This document shows positions 1 through 7,871 of a DNA stretch of 64,000 nucleotides, one piece after another (position 1 is the stretch's first letter; each line of letters opens with the position of its first letter). A model generated the notes under the pieces. The model saw only the letters and a list, made by a program, of their open reading frames with translations. It ran no database searches and had not been told where the DNA came from. The position numbers and the translations under genes are program-made. The DNA comes from JAFAHD01 sp035654355 (GTDB lineage: Bacteria > Vulcanimicrobiota > Vulcanimicrobiia > Eremiobacterales > Eremiobacteraceae). The stretch spans positions 1-64,000 of the forward strand of contig DASRXC010000092.1 in the NCBI GenBank assembly GCA_035654355.1, written 5' to 3'.

Positions 1-441
1 ACGACCGTGCTTTCGCGCTCGATCTCTGACAAGGGGATCTATCCAGCCGTCGATCCGCTCGCGTCGACATCGCGTCTGCTCGAGCCGCGCTTCGTCGGTG
101 AAGAACATTACAGCGTCGCGCGCCGCGTGCAAGAAACGCTGCAGCGCTACAAAGACTTGCAGGACATCATCGCGATCCTCGGCGTGGAAGAGCTCTCCGA
201 AGAGGATAAGGTCATCGTCGGCCGAGCACGCCGCATCCAGCGTTTCTTGAGCCAGCCGTTCTTCGTCGCCGAAGCGTTCACGGGCAGGCCCGGCAAGTAC
301 GTGCCGCTCAAAGAGACGATCGCCGGCTTCAAAGAGCTGGTCGAAGGCAAGCTCGACGATCTGCCTGAGCAAGCGTTCTACATGTGCGGCAACATCGACG
401 AGGCCAAGGCTAACGCCGACGCCCTCGCCGCGAAAGCATAA
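1..441 (+). CDS. atpD: ATP synthase F1 subunit beta, C-terminal part (5' end outside window)
   Basis: This is the catalytic subunit of the F1 head, which makes ATP at the inner face of the cytoplasmic membrane. Only the last 146 codons are present; the frame is open from base 1. The C-terminal helical domain is recognisable, with the DELSEED loop seen here as EELSEED (bases about 187-207), which contacts the gamma shaft, followed by the conserved RIQRFLSQPF stretch. The P-loop and catalytic residues lie upstream of the window. atpC follows 6 bases after the stop, as in standard atp operons. Identification is firm; only the missing 5' part limits the description. Confidence 0.97.
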   Translation, partial: TTVLSRSISDKGIYPAVDPLASTSRLLEPRFVGEEHYSVARRVQETLQRYKDLQDIIAILGVEELSEEDKVIVGRARRIQRFLSQPFFVAEAFTGRPGKYVPLKETIAGFKELVEGKLDDLPEQAFYMCGNIDEAKANADALAAKA

Positions 442-447
442 TCACGC

Positions 448-885
448 ATGGCGTCAACCACGCGTCTCTCCATCGTAACCCCGGAAGGCACGAAATATGA
501 AGGCGACGTGGAGATCGTCATCGCCCCTGGTGCAGCCGGCGATCTCGCGGCGCTGCCGAATCACGCACCGCTGCTGACGACGTTGCGTCCTGGTTTGGTA
601 GTTGCGAAGTCTGCTGCGGCTGCAGACCGCGCAGAGTTGGAGGCCGAGACCGGCACGCGCTTCGCGGTCGACGGCGGGTTCATGCAGGTCATGCCCGATC
701 GCGTCATCGTCTTGAGCGACCGCGCAGTCGCGCATAATGAGGTGGACGTCGAGACTGCACGGCGCGACCACCAGCGGGCGCTTGAGGCGCTGGCGGAGAA
801 GAAAGGCGTTGATGATGCTGCAGAGCGCGTCGCCGTTGCCTTTTCCGATGCGATGCTCAAGCTCGCTGGACGCTCGCCGGACTAG
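448..885 (+). CDS. atpC: ATP synthase F1 subunit epsilon
   Basis: The product (145 aa) is the epsilon subunit of the central stalk, which couples rotation to the c-ring and can inhibit ATP hydrolysis. The N-terminal beta-sandwich (residues about 1-90) is clear, with the family pattern of an early 'VTPEG' strand and the 'LPNHAPLLTTL' loop. The C-terminal helical hairpin (about 95-140) is Ala/Glu/Arg rich. Length is typical (130-145 aa). It lies directly after atpD and ends the operon; murA begins 54 bases further on. ATG start at 448. Confidence 0.96.
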   Translation: MASTTRLSIVTPEGTKYEGDVEIVIAPGAAGDLAALPNHAPLLTTLRPGLVVAKSAAAADRAELEAETGTRFAVDGGFMQVMPDRVIVLSDRAVAHNEVDVETARRDHQRALEALAEKKGVDDAAERVAVAFSDAMLKLAGRSPD

Positions 886-939
886 ACGACCATCGATATC
901 GAGCGGGACAATGAGCCCACCGGCGCGCTCATCGGTTCG

Positions 940-2301
940 ATGATCGAGACTTTAGACGGCCTGTCGACCCGGCTCGTCATCGAGGGCGGCCGCCGCCTTG
1001 AAGGCGTGCTCCCGGCGCCGGGTGCGAAGAACGCGTCACTGCCGATCATGGCCGCGGCCATCTTGGCCGAAGGCGAAGTCGTGTTGCACCGCGTGCCGCG
1101 CATCACCGACGTCGACGTCATGGCTGCGATCCTCGAGAGCTTGGGCGCGCGCGTGCGCGAACAGCCCGGCGGTTCGATGATCATCGACACGTCGTCCGTC
1201 AATTCATGCGCGCCGCCGTACGCGCTCGTAAGCCGGCTTAACGCGTCATTCGACGTCACCGGCGCCCTGATCGCGCGTTTCGGGCGCGCGGAGGTTCCGC
1301 AGCCTGGCGGCTGCATCATCGGGCCTCGCGCGATCGACATGCACTTGCGTGGCTTCGAGGCGTTGGGCGTCGAGATCGATCTCGAGCACGGCGCGATCAT
1401 CGCGAACGCGCCTTCGTTGAGCGGCGCAACAGTGGCGTTTCCGAAGCGCTCGGTCGGCGCGACCAAGAACATCATGCTCGCAGCGACGCGCGCACGGGGC
1501 ACGACGGTCATCGAAAACGCCGCGCAGGAGCCGGAGGTCGTCGACCTCGCCGACTTCCTCAACGCGATGGGCGCGCGCGTGCGCGGCCAGGGAACGCCGA
1601 CCATCACGGTCGACGGAGTACGCAAGCTCCACGGCGCCGAACATACCGTCATCCCCGATCGAGTTGTCGCAGGCACCTATCTGATCGCCGGCGCCATCAC
1701 GAGCGGAGACGTCACCATCAAAGGGCTTGACCCCAGCATGCTCGACGCGCTGTCGGAGAAGCTGCGCGCGACGGGCGCTGCAGTCGATGCGCTGGGCGTG
1801 AGCATCCGCGTGCAGGGAGCTCCTTCCTGGAAGCCGGTCGACATCGTGACTGGGGCATATCCGGGATTCCCGACCGACCTGCAAGCGCCGCTCGTCGCGT
1901 ATCTGAGCTTGGCGAAGGGAACCTCACTCGTCGAAGAGACGATTTTCGACGCCCGCTTCGTGTATGTGAGCGAATTAGCACGCATGGGTGCCGATATCAA
2001 AGTATCGGGTCGCAATGCGACGGTGGCCGGAGTGGAAACGCTCAAGGATGCCGTCGTCGAGGCGCCGGATATCAGAGCGGGGGGCGCACTGGTGTTGGCG
2101 GCGCTCGCCGCCCAGGGGACGTCACAGGTCGGTGGACTAGAGTTCATCGATCGCGGCTACGAGTTCATCGAGCAGAAATTGAGCACGCTCGGCGCGTCGG
2201 CGATGCGCGTCAGCGGCGTCGCGCCGGTGTTGCCACGGACGGACGCCGTCCTGACTGAGACGCTGCCGCGGGTCGTTACGCCCTACGCGCCCGTCGAATG
2301 A
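940..2301 (+). CDS. murA: UDP-N-acetylglucosamine 1-carboxyvinyltransferase (MurA)
   Basis: This cytoplasmic enzyme transfers enolpyruvate from PEP to UDP-GlcNAc, the first committed step of peptidoglycan synthesis and the target of fosfomycin. The 453-aa protein has the EPSP-synthase-like two-domain inside-out barrel. The Lys-Asn pair of the substrate site is at about residues 30-31 (GAKNA), and the loop PGGCIIGPRAID carries the catalytic Cys at about residue 125. Cys rather than Asp predicts fosfomycin sensitivity. The length is somewhat above the usual 420-430 aa because of short extensions at both ends. The next gene, mreB, starts 17 bases after the stop, so co-transcription is likely. 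Confidence 0.97.
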   Translation: MIETLDGLSTRLVIEGGRRLEGVLPAPGAKNASLPIMAAAILAEGEVVLHRVPRITDVDVMAAILESLGARVREQPGGSMIIDTSSVNSCAPPYALVSRLNASFDVTGALIARFGRAEVPQPGGCIIGPRAIDMHLRGFEALGVEIDLEHGAIIANAPSLSGATVAFPKRSVGATKNIMLAATRARGTTVIENAAQEPEVVDLADFLNAMGARVRGQGTPTITVDGVRKLHGAEHTVIPDRVVAGTYLIAGAITSGDVTIKGLDPSMLDALSEKLRATGAAVDALGVSIRVQGAPSWKPVDIVTGAYPGFPTDLQAPLVAYLSLAKGTSLVEETIFDARFVYVSELARMGADIKVSGRNATVAGVETLKDAVVEAPDIRAGGALVLAALAAQGTSQVGGLEFIDRGYEFIEQKLSTLGASAMRVSGVAPVLPRTDAVLTETLPRVVTPYAPVE

Positions 2302-2318
2302 CTATATAAGGAAGAGAC

Positions 2319-3296
2319 TTGGATATCGGAATCGATCTCGGCACGGCGAACGTGCTGGTCTACGTACGCGGCAAGGGCATCGTGCTGCGCGAGCCCTCGG
2401 TCGTCGCGCGCGACGTGCGCAGCGGCAAGACGCTTGCCGTGGGGGAAGAGGCGCGCTCGATGCTTGGCAAGACGCCGAGCAACATCCAAGCGATCCGTCC
2501 CATGCGCGACGGCGTCATCGCGGACTTCGAAGTCACCGAAGCGATGCTCAATTACTTCATCAAGAAGGTGACGCGCAGCAACGGCTTCCTCTCATTCCTT
2601 CGGCCCAAACCCGCGGTGACGATCTGTGTGCCTGCCGAAATCACTTCTGTCGAAGAGCGAGCGGTACGCGACGCTGCGAAACTTGCCGGCGCCAAGAGCG
2701 TCGACATCATCGAAGAGCCGATGGCCGCCGCGGTTGGCGCAGGCTTGCCGATCGATGGTCCGAGCGGCAACATGGTCGTCGACATCGGCGGCGGCACGAC
2801 TGACGTCGCGGTCATTTCGCTGGGCGGCATCGTCGTCAGCCAGTCGATCCGCGTCGCGGGCAACAAGCTCGACGAAGCGATCGCGCGCCACATCCGCCGT
2901 GTCTACAACTTGATGATCGGCGAGCGCACCGCTGAGGACATTAAGGTGAGCATCGGGTCGGCCTACCGTCAGGATCCCGAAATGACGATGGAGATCCGCG
3001 GGCGCGATCTCATCAACGGGCTGCCCAAGACCGTCACCATCACGTCCGAGGAAGTGCGCGAGGCGATGGCCGAACCGTTGGGCTCGATCATCGACGCGGT
3101 CAAAGCTGTGCTCGAGAAGACTCCGCCCGAGTTGGCGGCGGATATCATCGATCGTGGCATCGTGCTGACCGGCGGCGGTGCGCTACTGCGCGGTCTTGAT
3201 TCGTTGCTCTCAGAAGTGACGGGCATCCCGGTCATCGTCGCCGACGATCCGATGTCGTGCGTCGCCATCGGCACGGGGCAGCGCGTCCGGATCTAA
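2319..3296 (+). CDS. mreB: Rod-shape determining protein MreB/Mbl (bacterial actin)
   Basis: This actin-like ATPase forms membrane-associated filaments that guide lateral wall synthesis. The 325-aa protein shows the phosphate-1 loop near the N-terminus (GIDLGTANVLVYV, from about residue 3), the phosphate-2 motif DIGGGTTDVAVIS in the middle and the adenosine motif TGGGALLRGLD near the C-terminus. The start chosen is TTG at 2319, because AGGAAG stands just upstream and the conserved N-terminal strand begins at once. Being next to murA places two cell-wall genes together. I see no mreC or mreD in the window, so it could equally be an Mbl-type paralogue. Confidence 0.95.
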   Translation: MDIGIDLGTANVLVYVRGKGIVLREPSVVARDVRSGKTLAVGEEARSMLGKTPSNIQAIRPMRDGVIADFEVTEAMLNYFIKKVTRSNGFLSFLRPKPAVTICVPAEITSVEERAVRDAAKLAGAKSVDIIEEPMAAAVGAGLPIDGPSGNMVVDIGGGTTDVAVISLGGIVVSQSIRVAGNKLDEAIARHIRRVYNLMIGERTAEDIKVSIGSAYRQDPEMTMEIRGRDLINGLPKTVTITSEEVREAMAEPLGSIIDAVKAVLEKTPPELAADIIDRGIVLTGGGALLRGLDSLLSEVTGIPVIVADDPMSCVAIGTGQRVRI

Positions 3297-3335
3297 GCCG
3301 CCTCCTCAATCCGAAAGCGGGAATTTGGTGCCTTT

Positions 3336-3352
3336 CGCTCGCAATGCGAGCG
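3336..3352 (+). promoter_or_regulatory. Short perfect inverted repeat in a gene leader
   Basis: Arms CGCTCGC and GCGAGCG (7 bp) enclose AAT. The element ends about 4 bases before the AGGAGGG ribosome-binding site of the binding-protein gene. No T-run follows, so it is not an ordinary terminator. It may be a leader hairpin or an operator; function unknown. Confidence 0.4.
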
Positions 3353-3367
3353 GGCAGGAGGGTTGCC

Positions 3368-4171
3368 ATGTCGCTCCGCTCGTTAGCCGTCGTTTTCGCA
3401 TGTGTTGGTCTCGTCGCGGGTTTGACAAGCGTACAATCCGCGCGCGCGGATGAGCTGAGCGCGATCAAAGCGCGCGGCACGCTCAACGTGGGCGTCAAGG
3501 CCGATGTCCTTGGTTTCGCTTATCTCAATCCCAAGACCGAGCAGTACGAGGGCTACGAGATCGACATCGCACACGAGCTGGCCAAGCGGCTGTTCGGCGA
3601 TCCGAACAAGGTCAATTTTATGTCGGTCACTCCAAGCACGCGTGGAACGCTGCTCGAAGCGGGCGAGGTCGACATGGTGATCGCGACGTTCAGTGTGACG
3701 CCCGAGCGCAGCATCGTCTATAATTTCAGCCCGCCGTACTTTACCGACGGCACCGCATTGCTCGTGCCGAAGCTGTCTCACGTCAAAGGGCTCAGCGATC
3801 TTGCCGGTAAGCCGATCGGCATCGCCAAAGACACGACCACCGCGAGTGCCTTGATGGCGAAGGCGGGGTCGGATGTGCTTCTCACGTTTGCCGCATTCGA
3901 TACGTACTCGCAGGTGCTCAATGCGCTGATCACCGGAAAGGTGCAAGCGTTCGCGACTGACAGCTCGATTCTGCGTTCGTACGCGGCGCAGGATCCGAGC
4001 GCAATCATCCTCCCGGAGCGCTACAGCAAAGAGCCCTACGCGGTCGCTACGAAAAAGGGCGAAGACGGACTAGCGCAGTGGGTCGCGACGCAGATCAACG
4101 ACCTGCAGAAGTCGGGCCAACTGACAGCTTGGCAAAAGACGTGGAAGATCTACGATTTGGGAGGCAGTTAG
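3368..4171 (+). CDS. Amino-acid-type ABC transporter substrate-binding protein (SBP family 3)
   Basis: This is a predicted periplasmic solute-binding protein of 267 aa. Residues 1 to about 25 form a signal peptide (hydrophobic core followed by SARA). The mature part starts at the family-typical 'LSAIKARGTLNVGV' and continues with the GYEIDIAHELAKRL segment of the PBPb fold. Such proteins bind polar amino acids (Glu, Gln, Asp) and deliver them to an ABC permease, but no permease or ATPase gene is adjacent, so the ligand is open. The ATG at 3368 is preferred over upstream starts because AGGAGGG stands 7 bases before it and the signal peptide begins there. Confidence 0.85.
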   Translation: MSLRSLAVVFACVGLVAGLTSVQSARADELSAIKARGTLNVGVKADVLGFAYLNPKTEQYEGYEIDIAHELAKRLFGDPNKVNFMSVTPSTRGTLLEAGEVDMVIATFSVTPERSIVYNFSPPYFTDGTALLVPKLSHVKGLSDLAGKPIGIAKDTTTASALMAKAGSDVLLTFAAFDTYSQVLNALITGKVQAFATDSSILRSYAAQDPSAIILPERYSKEPYAVATKKGEDGLAQWVATQINDLQKSGQLTAWQKTWKIYDLGGS

Positions 4172-4186
4172 ACGGGGCTCAGACGC

Positions 4187-4381
4187 TCAGGTCGCAGAGC
4201 GAAGGCGGCGCACGAAACTGGCGCCGGCGCGCATCACCCGCCGACGAGCGCGTTCTACACGGCTGCCGGCTTTGCGCCGGAAGGCCCGGCCCATCCCGAT
4301 CGTCATGAGCGCGGTGTAGAGTGCGATGAAGACAGCCGCCAAACCGGCATAGAAAAGCTGGTCTCGTAGGCGGGACATCAT
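4187..4381 (-). CDS. Small single-pass membrane protein, unknown function
   Basis: A 64-codon reading frame fills the 252-base gap between two plus-strand genes, convergent with the binding-protein gene and divergent from the tsaC-like gene. The product starts MMSRLRDQLF, has one hydrophobic segment (about residues 10-32) and a very basic C-terminal tail rich in Arg. The sequence upstream on the minus strand carries GGAAAA, a weak ribosome-binding site. The gap position and the membrane-protein character support it, but I recognise no family. A non-coding origin remains possible. Confidence 0.45.
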   Translation of the reverse strand: MMSRLRDQLFYAGLAAVFIALYTALMTIGMGRAFRRKAGSRVERARRRVMRAGASFVRRLRSAT

Positions 4382-4423
4382 GGATACAGCTTTTCCAAAC
4401 GAACCGATTCGCCCTTTGGCGCG

Positions 4424-5050
4424 ATGCGCGCGACTGCGATGCGCGTAGTACGCGAACGCGGCACACCGGGTGACGCGGTGCTCGCAGAAGCCGCCGCGTG
4501 CGTGACCGCCGGCGGAACGCTCATCTTTCCTACCGAGACCGTGTACGGCATCGGGTGCGCACCCGATGATGTGCGTGCAGTCGAAGCTATCTTCCGCGCG
4601 AAGCAACGACCAGCCGACAAACCGCTCGCGATCCATCTCGCGTATCCCGAACAAGCGCCAATGTTCGCACACGCGCTGACGCCGTGCGCGCGCCGCATCA
4701 TCGAGCGCTTGTGGCCCGGCCCGGTCGCAATCGTGGTCGAACGCGCACCAGGCGTCGCGGCCGCAGCGGCGCTGCACGGATCGACGATCTCGTTACGCTG
4801 CCCGGACGACGCTGCCTGCGCAGCCATCCTGGGTGCCACCGGCCCGCTTGCCGCGACGTCGGCCAACATCTCCGATCGTCCGGCGTTCACCGGTGAAGAG
4901 GATGAAGCGCTGTTGCCGGATGCGACGCTTGCGATCATCACAGGGCCGACTCGATTGCGGCAAGAAAGCACCGTCGTTGATTGCACCGGGGAGCGCGCGC
5001 GCATCTTGCGCCACGGCGCGGTGGACGACGCCACCATCGCATCCGTCTAG
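4424..5050 (+). CDS. L-threonylcarbamoyladenylate synthase (Sua5/YrdC/YwlC family)
   Basis: This enzyme makes threonylcarbamoyl-AMP from threonine, bicarbonate and ATP, the precursor of the t6A modification at position 37 of ANN-decoding tRNAs. The 208-aa single-domain protein carries the family motifs PTETVYGIG (from about residue 36), KQRPADKPL (about 59-67) and SANISDRPAFT (about 148-158), which line the positively charged nucleotide cavity. It lacks the extra Sua5 domain, so it is the short TsaC/YrdC type. A second in-frame ATG at 4439 is an alternative start. No tsaB, tsaD or tsaE is in the window. Confidence 0.93.
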   Translation: MRATAMRVVRERGTPGDAVLAEAAACVTAGGTLIFPTETVYGIGCAPDDVRAVEAIFRAKQRPADKPLAIHLAYPEQAPMFAHALTPCARRIIERLWPGPVAIVVERAPGVAAAAALHGSTISLRCPDDAACAAILGATGPLAATSANISDRPAFTGEEDEALLPDATLAIITGPTRLRQESTVVDCTGERARILRHGAVDDATIASV

Positions 5051-5062
5051 ACGAATTTTCGT

Positions 5063-6931
5063 ATGAGATCCAAACACCTGATCGCGGCAGCGGTGGGGCT
5101 CGCGTTCGTCGTGCTGTGCACGACCCGCGCGGCCCGCGCGGACCTGCAGATCGGCCGCTTCACCATCGAGTTCCGCAACTCGAACTACAATTTGAAGACC
5201 GGCGACATCGTGCTCACCGGCGGCGTGCGCGGGAAGGGCCCGGACGGCGATTTTCGCGCTGACCGGGCGTTCGGCAATCGCGAGCGCCGCGAGATCACGC
5301 TCGTCGGCAGCGTTGAGGCGCACCGCGTCGCTGCGGCCGAACCGATCACGCTGCGCAGCGACACCGCGACGATCGACGAGCGCAACCGGACGTACATCGC
5401 AACGGGCAACGTCAATGCCATCGTCGGCGCCCGCACGATGAGCGCGGATGAGATGCGCCTTGACGACGCGTCGCACGTCTTCACGCTGACGGGCAACGTC
5501 CACATCACCGAGCCTCCCAACCGCACGCTTTCGACCGCGTTGCTCATCTATCACGACGATTCGGGCGATATCGAGTTGCCCAGACCGTTAAACGGCACGA
5601 CCGAGAACGGTGATTTTCGCGCCGACAGCGCGCATGGGAACGCCAAAGCCGGATCGGTGACGCTCGATGGCGGCGTTGTGCTACACTCAGGCGCCGCGGC
5701 CGGTACGCCGTCGCGCGAGCCGATCGCGCTCTACGCGGACACGCTGCACTACGACGGCCAGGCCAAGATGGTGACGTCGTCGGGCCACATCAAGATCGAA
5801 CAAGGCACGCAGACCGTGACGGCGCAGCTCTTGACCCTGAACAACGCGAGCGGCGCCCTGCGTTTGAGCGGCGGCGTCCGCGGTACTCAACCGCCCGATC
5901 GTACCTTTTCCACCAGCGAGCTGACGTACAACATCGACTCCGGAGCGATCGACGTGCCGAAGCACGTGCGAGGTGCGTCGCGCGAAGGCGACTTCGCTGC
6001 CGATCGCGTGACCGGCAACGTGAAAGATCACGCATACGACCTCATCGGGCATGCCGTCGTGCATTCGTCCGGCAAACGCGCGAAAGGACCGCCGCAAACG
6101 CCGAGCGCGCTTGCCGCAGATCGCATTCACGTCGACGATACCGCCAAGCGTTACGTCGCCGAAGGTCACGCAGTCGCTTCGCAGACGACGCGCACGGTGA
6201 GCGCGCCGCTTATGACGTTCGACGGTCAAACGCATCTCGTCAGACTGACCGGCGGCGTACACGCCACCGAGCAGCCGGACCGGAGCGCGGACACGGCGGA
6301 AGTGATCTACCATTCCGACACGGGCGACATCCTCGCGCCCGCACAAGTGTCCGGCCGCTCCTCCACCGATGCGTTCCGCGCAGACCGCGCCTCCGGCAAC
6401 ACCAAGCAGAATCTTTTCGAACTCTCCGGCAACGTCGTCATGCGCCGTCAACGCCCGGGCGACAAGGACCCGACGGTCCTCACCGCAACAACGGTCCGCA
6501 TCGACGGCAATGCTCGGATCTATACTGCCACCGGTAATCCGAAGGTCGTCCAGGGGACGCGCAGCATGACCGGCCAGGTCATGAGCCTTGACGATACCAC
6601 GCATCTGCTGCACGTCAGCGGCGGGGTGCACGCCGAGCAGCCGCCTGGCCGCACGTTCGATACGCCTGAACTGACCTACGACACGCAGTCGGAGAACTTC
6701 AAGATGCTGGGCGGCATCATGGCGATCTTTCCGCTGTCGCGTGCATCGCCGTCGCCGACGCCGTTCCCGAGTCCGACCTCTGGTCTCACGCCGCAAGCGC
6801 CGTCGCCCTTTGCGAACAGCGCGACGCCCGCGCAATTTCGAACGCCCGCGCCGACGCCTTCGCCGACCGCGCCTCCGGCCTCAACGGAGTCCCCTGGCGC
6901 AACTGCGTCTCCAAGTCCGACGCCGCACTAG
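5063..6931 (+). CDS. Exported OstA/LptA-like repeat protein with Pro-rich tail
   Basis: A 622-aa exported protein. Residues 1-27 form a signal peptide ending in ARA. The rest is built of about four tandem units of roughly 125 aa, each marked by an F-[RA]-A-D-x-x-x-G-N motif (near residues 64, 185, 310 and 438) and by strands such as YIATGNV and LTGNVHITEPP. These 'add-a-strand' patterns resemble the OstA/LptA fold, whose members form periplasmic bridges for lipopolysaccharide. The last ~70 residues are Pro/Ser/Thr-rich low complexity. It starts 12 bases after the tsaC-like gene. A role in envelope lipid export is inference; LptA itself is one third this length. Confidence 0.7.
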   Translation: MRSKHLIAAAVGLAFVVLCTTRAARADLQIGRFTIEFRNSNYNLKTGDIVLTGGVRGKGPDGDFRADRAFGNRERREITLVGSVEAHRVAAAEPITLRSDTATIDERNRTYIATGNVNAIVGARTMSADEMRLDDASHVFTLTGNVHITEPPNRTLSTALLIYHDDSGDIELPRPLNGTTENGDFRADSAHGNAKAGSVTLDGGVVLHSGAAAGTPSREPIALYADTLHYDGQAKMVTSSGHIKIEQGTQTVTAQLLTLNNASGALRLSGGVRGTQPPDRTFSTSELTYNIDSGAIDVPKHVRGASREGDFAADRVTGNVKDHAYDLIGHAVVHSSGKRAKGPPQTPSALAADRIHVDDTAKRYVAEGHAVASQTTRTVSAPLMTFDGQTHLVRLTGGVHATEQPDRSADTAEVIYHSDTGDILAPAQVSGRSSTDAFRADRASGNTKQNLFELSGNVVMRRQRPGDKDPTVLTATTVRIDGNARIYTATGNPKVVQGTRSMTGQVMSLDDTTHLLHVSGGVHAEQPPGRTFDTPELTYDTQSENFKMLGGIMAIFPLSRASPSPTPFPSPTSGLTPQAPSPFANSATPAQFRTPAPTPSPTAPPASTESPGATASPSPTPH

Positions 6932-6989
6932 GATCGCAGCGCAAGGGAATCAATCGCGGGCGGTCGCTTGCTTACCGAGCGACGGAGCC

Positions 6990-7001
6990 GATTTCGAAAT
7001 C
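6990..7001. promoter_or_regulatory. 12-bp perfect palindrome GATTTCGAAATC
   Basis: A self-complementary 12-mer lies in the 187-base gap before the Asn/Tyr-repeat protein gene. Half of it (GATTTCG) recurs about 27 bases later. It could be an operator for a dimeric regulator of the downstream gene; no matching regulator is identified. Confidence 0.35.
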
Positions 7002-7061
7002 GCCGAGAGCGTCACGAGATTTCGTCGAGAGTGAAACGCACACTGCGCACGTATCCGTTTC

Positions 7062-7096
7062 TTGTGTGGAGGCGTGGATGACCACGCACACACAAA
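7062..7096 (+). promoter_or_regulatory. Strong leader hairpin before the Asn/Tyr-repeat protein gene
   Basis: Outer arms TTGTGTG and CACACAA enclose inner arms GCGTGG and CCACGC with the loop ATGA. The hairpin ends about 10 bases before the AGGAG ribosome-binding site. No T-run follows, so an mRNA-stabilising or translation-control role is more likely than termination. Confidence 0.45.
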
Positions 7097-7118
7097 ACCT
7101 CGACAGGAGCACAAAACC

Positions 7119-7802
7119 ATGAAACAGCGGAACGTCGCGATGCTCGCGGCGATCGTGGGGTTGTCCGTCAGTCTGCTTGGTTCCGCGGCGCTGCCGGCGC
7201 GCGCAGATCAAGACGATCACGGGAACGCCCAATATCAGCAACAGCAACATCCGCAGCAGAACAACAACGGCCGCTGGGGCAACGGCGCGAACCGCAACGG
7301 CTCAAACCGCTATTACGGTCCGGCGAATCAGCCTAACGGATGGACCAACCAGAACCAACGTCAATGGAATCAGCCGCGCTATGGAAGCAACGGCGATCGC
7401 GACGATCGCGACCGCGACGACCGCAATGTGAATCCGCAGCCGGCCTACAACGGTCCGTATTACAACGGCCCGTACTACTCGGGAACGCCGTACAACTACG
7501 GCAATCCCTACTACAACGGCAATCCGTATTATAACGGCAACCCGTACTACAACGGCAACCAGTACTACAACGGAAATCCGTATTATGGCAATGGATCGCT
7601 TGGCAACGCCAGACTGCAAGGCGTGATCACCGTCGTCAACGGCGACCAATTGATCGTTCGTCAGGACAACGGCCAGCCGATCCGAGTCAACGATCAACCG
7701 GCGCTCGACCGCCAGCAATCGGGCCGCGTCTACGTCGGCCGCTCGATCCATGCGATCGGCTGGTATCAGAACGGCGTCTTCTACGCGACTCAGATGAACT
7801 AG
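7119..7802 (+). CDS. Secreted Asn/Tyr-rich repeat protein with small C-terminal domain
   Basis: A predicted exported protein of 227 aa with unknown function. A signal peptide (residues 1 to about 29, ending in ARA) is followed by a Gln/Asn-rich low-complexity stretch and an Asp/Arg run. Then comes a tandem repeat of the hexapeptide NPYYNG (about residues 110-157). The last 65 residues form an ordinary-looking beta-rich domain starting at LQGVITVVNGDQLIVRQ. The ATG at 7119 is chosen because GACAGGAG stands before it. A leader hairpin precedes the gene and an intrinsic terminator follows, so it is probably a single-gene transcript. A surface or matrix role is a guess from composition. Confidence 0.7.
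   Translation: MKQRNVAMLAAIVGLSVSLLGSAALPARADQDDHGNAQYQQQQHPQQNNNGRWGNGANRNGSNRYYGPANQPNGWTNQNQRQWNQPRYGSNGDRDDRDRDDRNVNPQPAYNGPYYNGPYYSGTPYNYGNPYYNGNPYYNGNPYYNGNQYYNGNPYYGNGSLGNARLQGVITVVNGDQLIVRQDNGQPIRVNDQPALDRQQSGRVYVGRSIHAIGWYQNGVFYATQMN
7503..7590 (+). repeat. In-frame 18-bp tandem repeat encoding NPYYNG
   Basis: About five imperfect copies of an 18-base unit encode N-P/Q-Y-Y-N-G. The copies differ mainly at third codon positions (tattat, tactac), so the peptide repeat is being kept while the DNA drifts. It belongs to the secreted protein gene around it. Confidence 0.8.
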
Positions 7803-7832
7803 CAGATCAAGAAAGCGCTGCGAAAAGCCCGC

Positions 7833-7863
7833 GACCGCCCCGGCTCGCGGTCTTTTCTTTTTT
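7833..7863 (+). terminator. Intrinsic terminator after the secreted repeat protein
   Basis: Stem GACCGC / GCGGTC with an 8-base loop is followed by TTTTCTTTTTT. It lies 31 bases after the stop codon and before the convergent rarA end. Confidence 0.9.
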
Positions 7864-7871
7864 GGGCGCGA

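Noticed and set aside
3297..3367. Possible riboswitch before the binding-protein gene (GGGAA ... GGTG resembles part of the cobalamin element)
   Set aside because: Only about 70 bases are available and the other conserved boxes are absent; just a hairpin can be supported.
5687..6835. 382-codon minus-strand open frame opposite the OstA-like gene
   Set aside because: Arg-rich low-complexity translation without a domain; the plus-strand repeats and signal peptide are convincing.
7444..7590. Tandem repeats as a possible CRISPR or minisatellite
   Set aside because: Units are 18 bases, without spacers, and stay in frame as NPYYNG codons.
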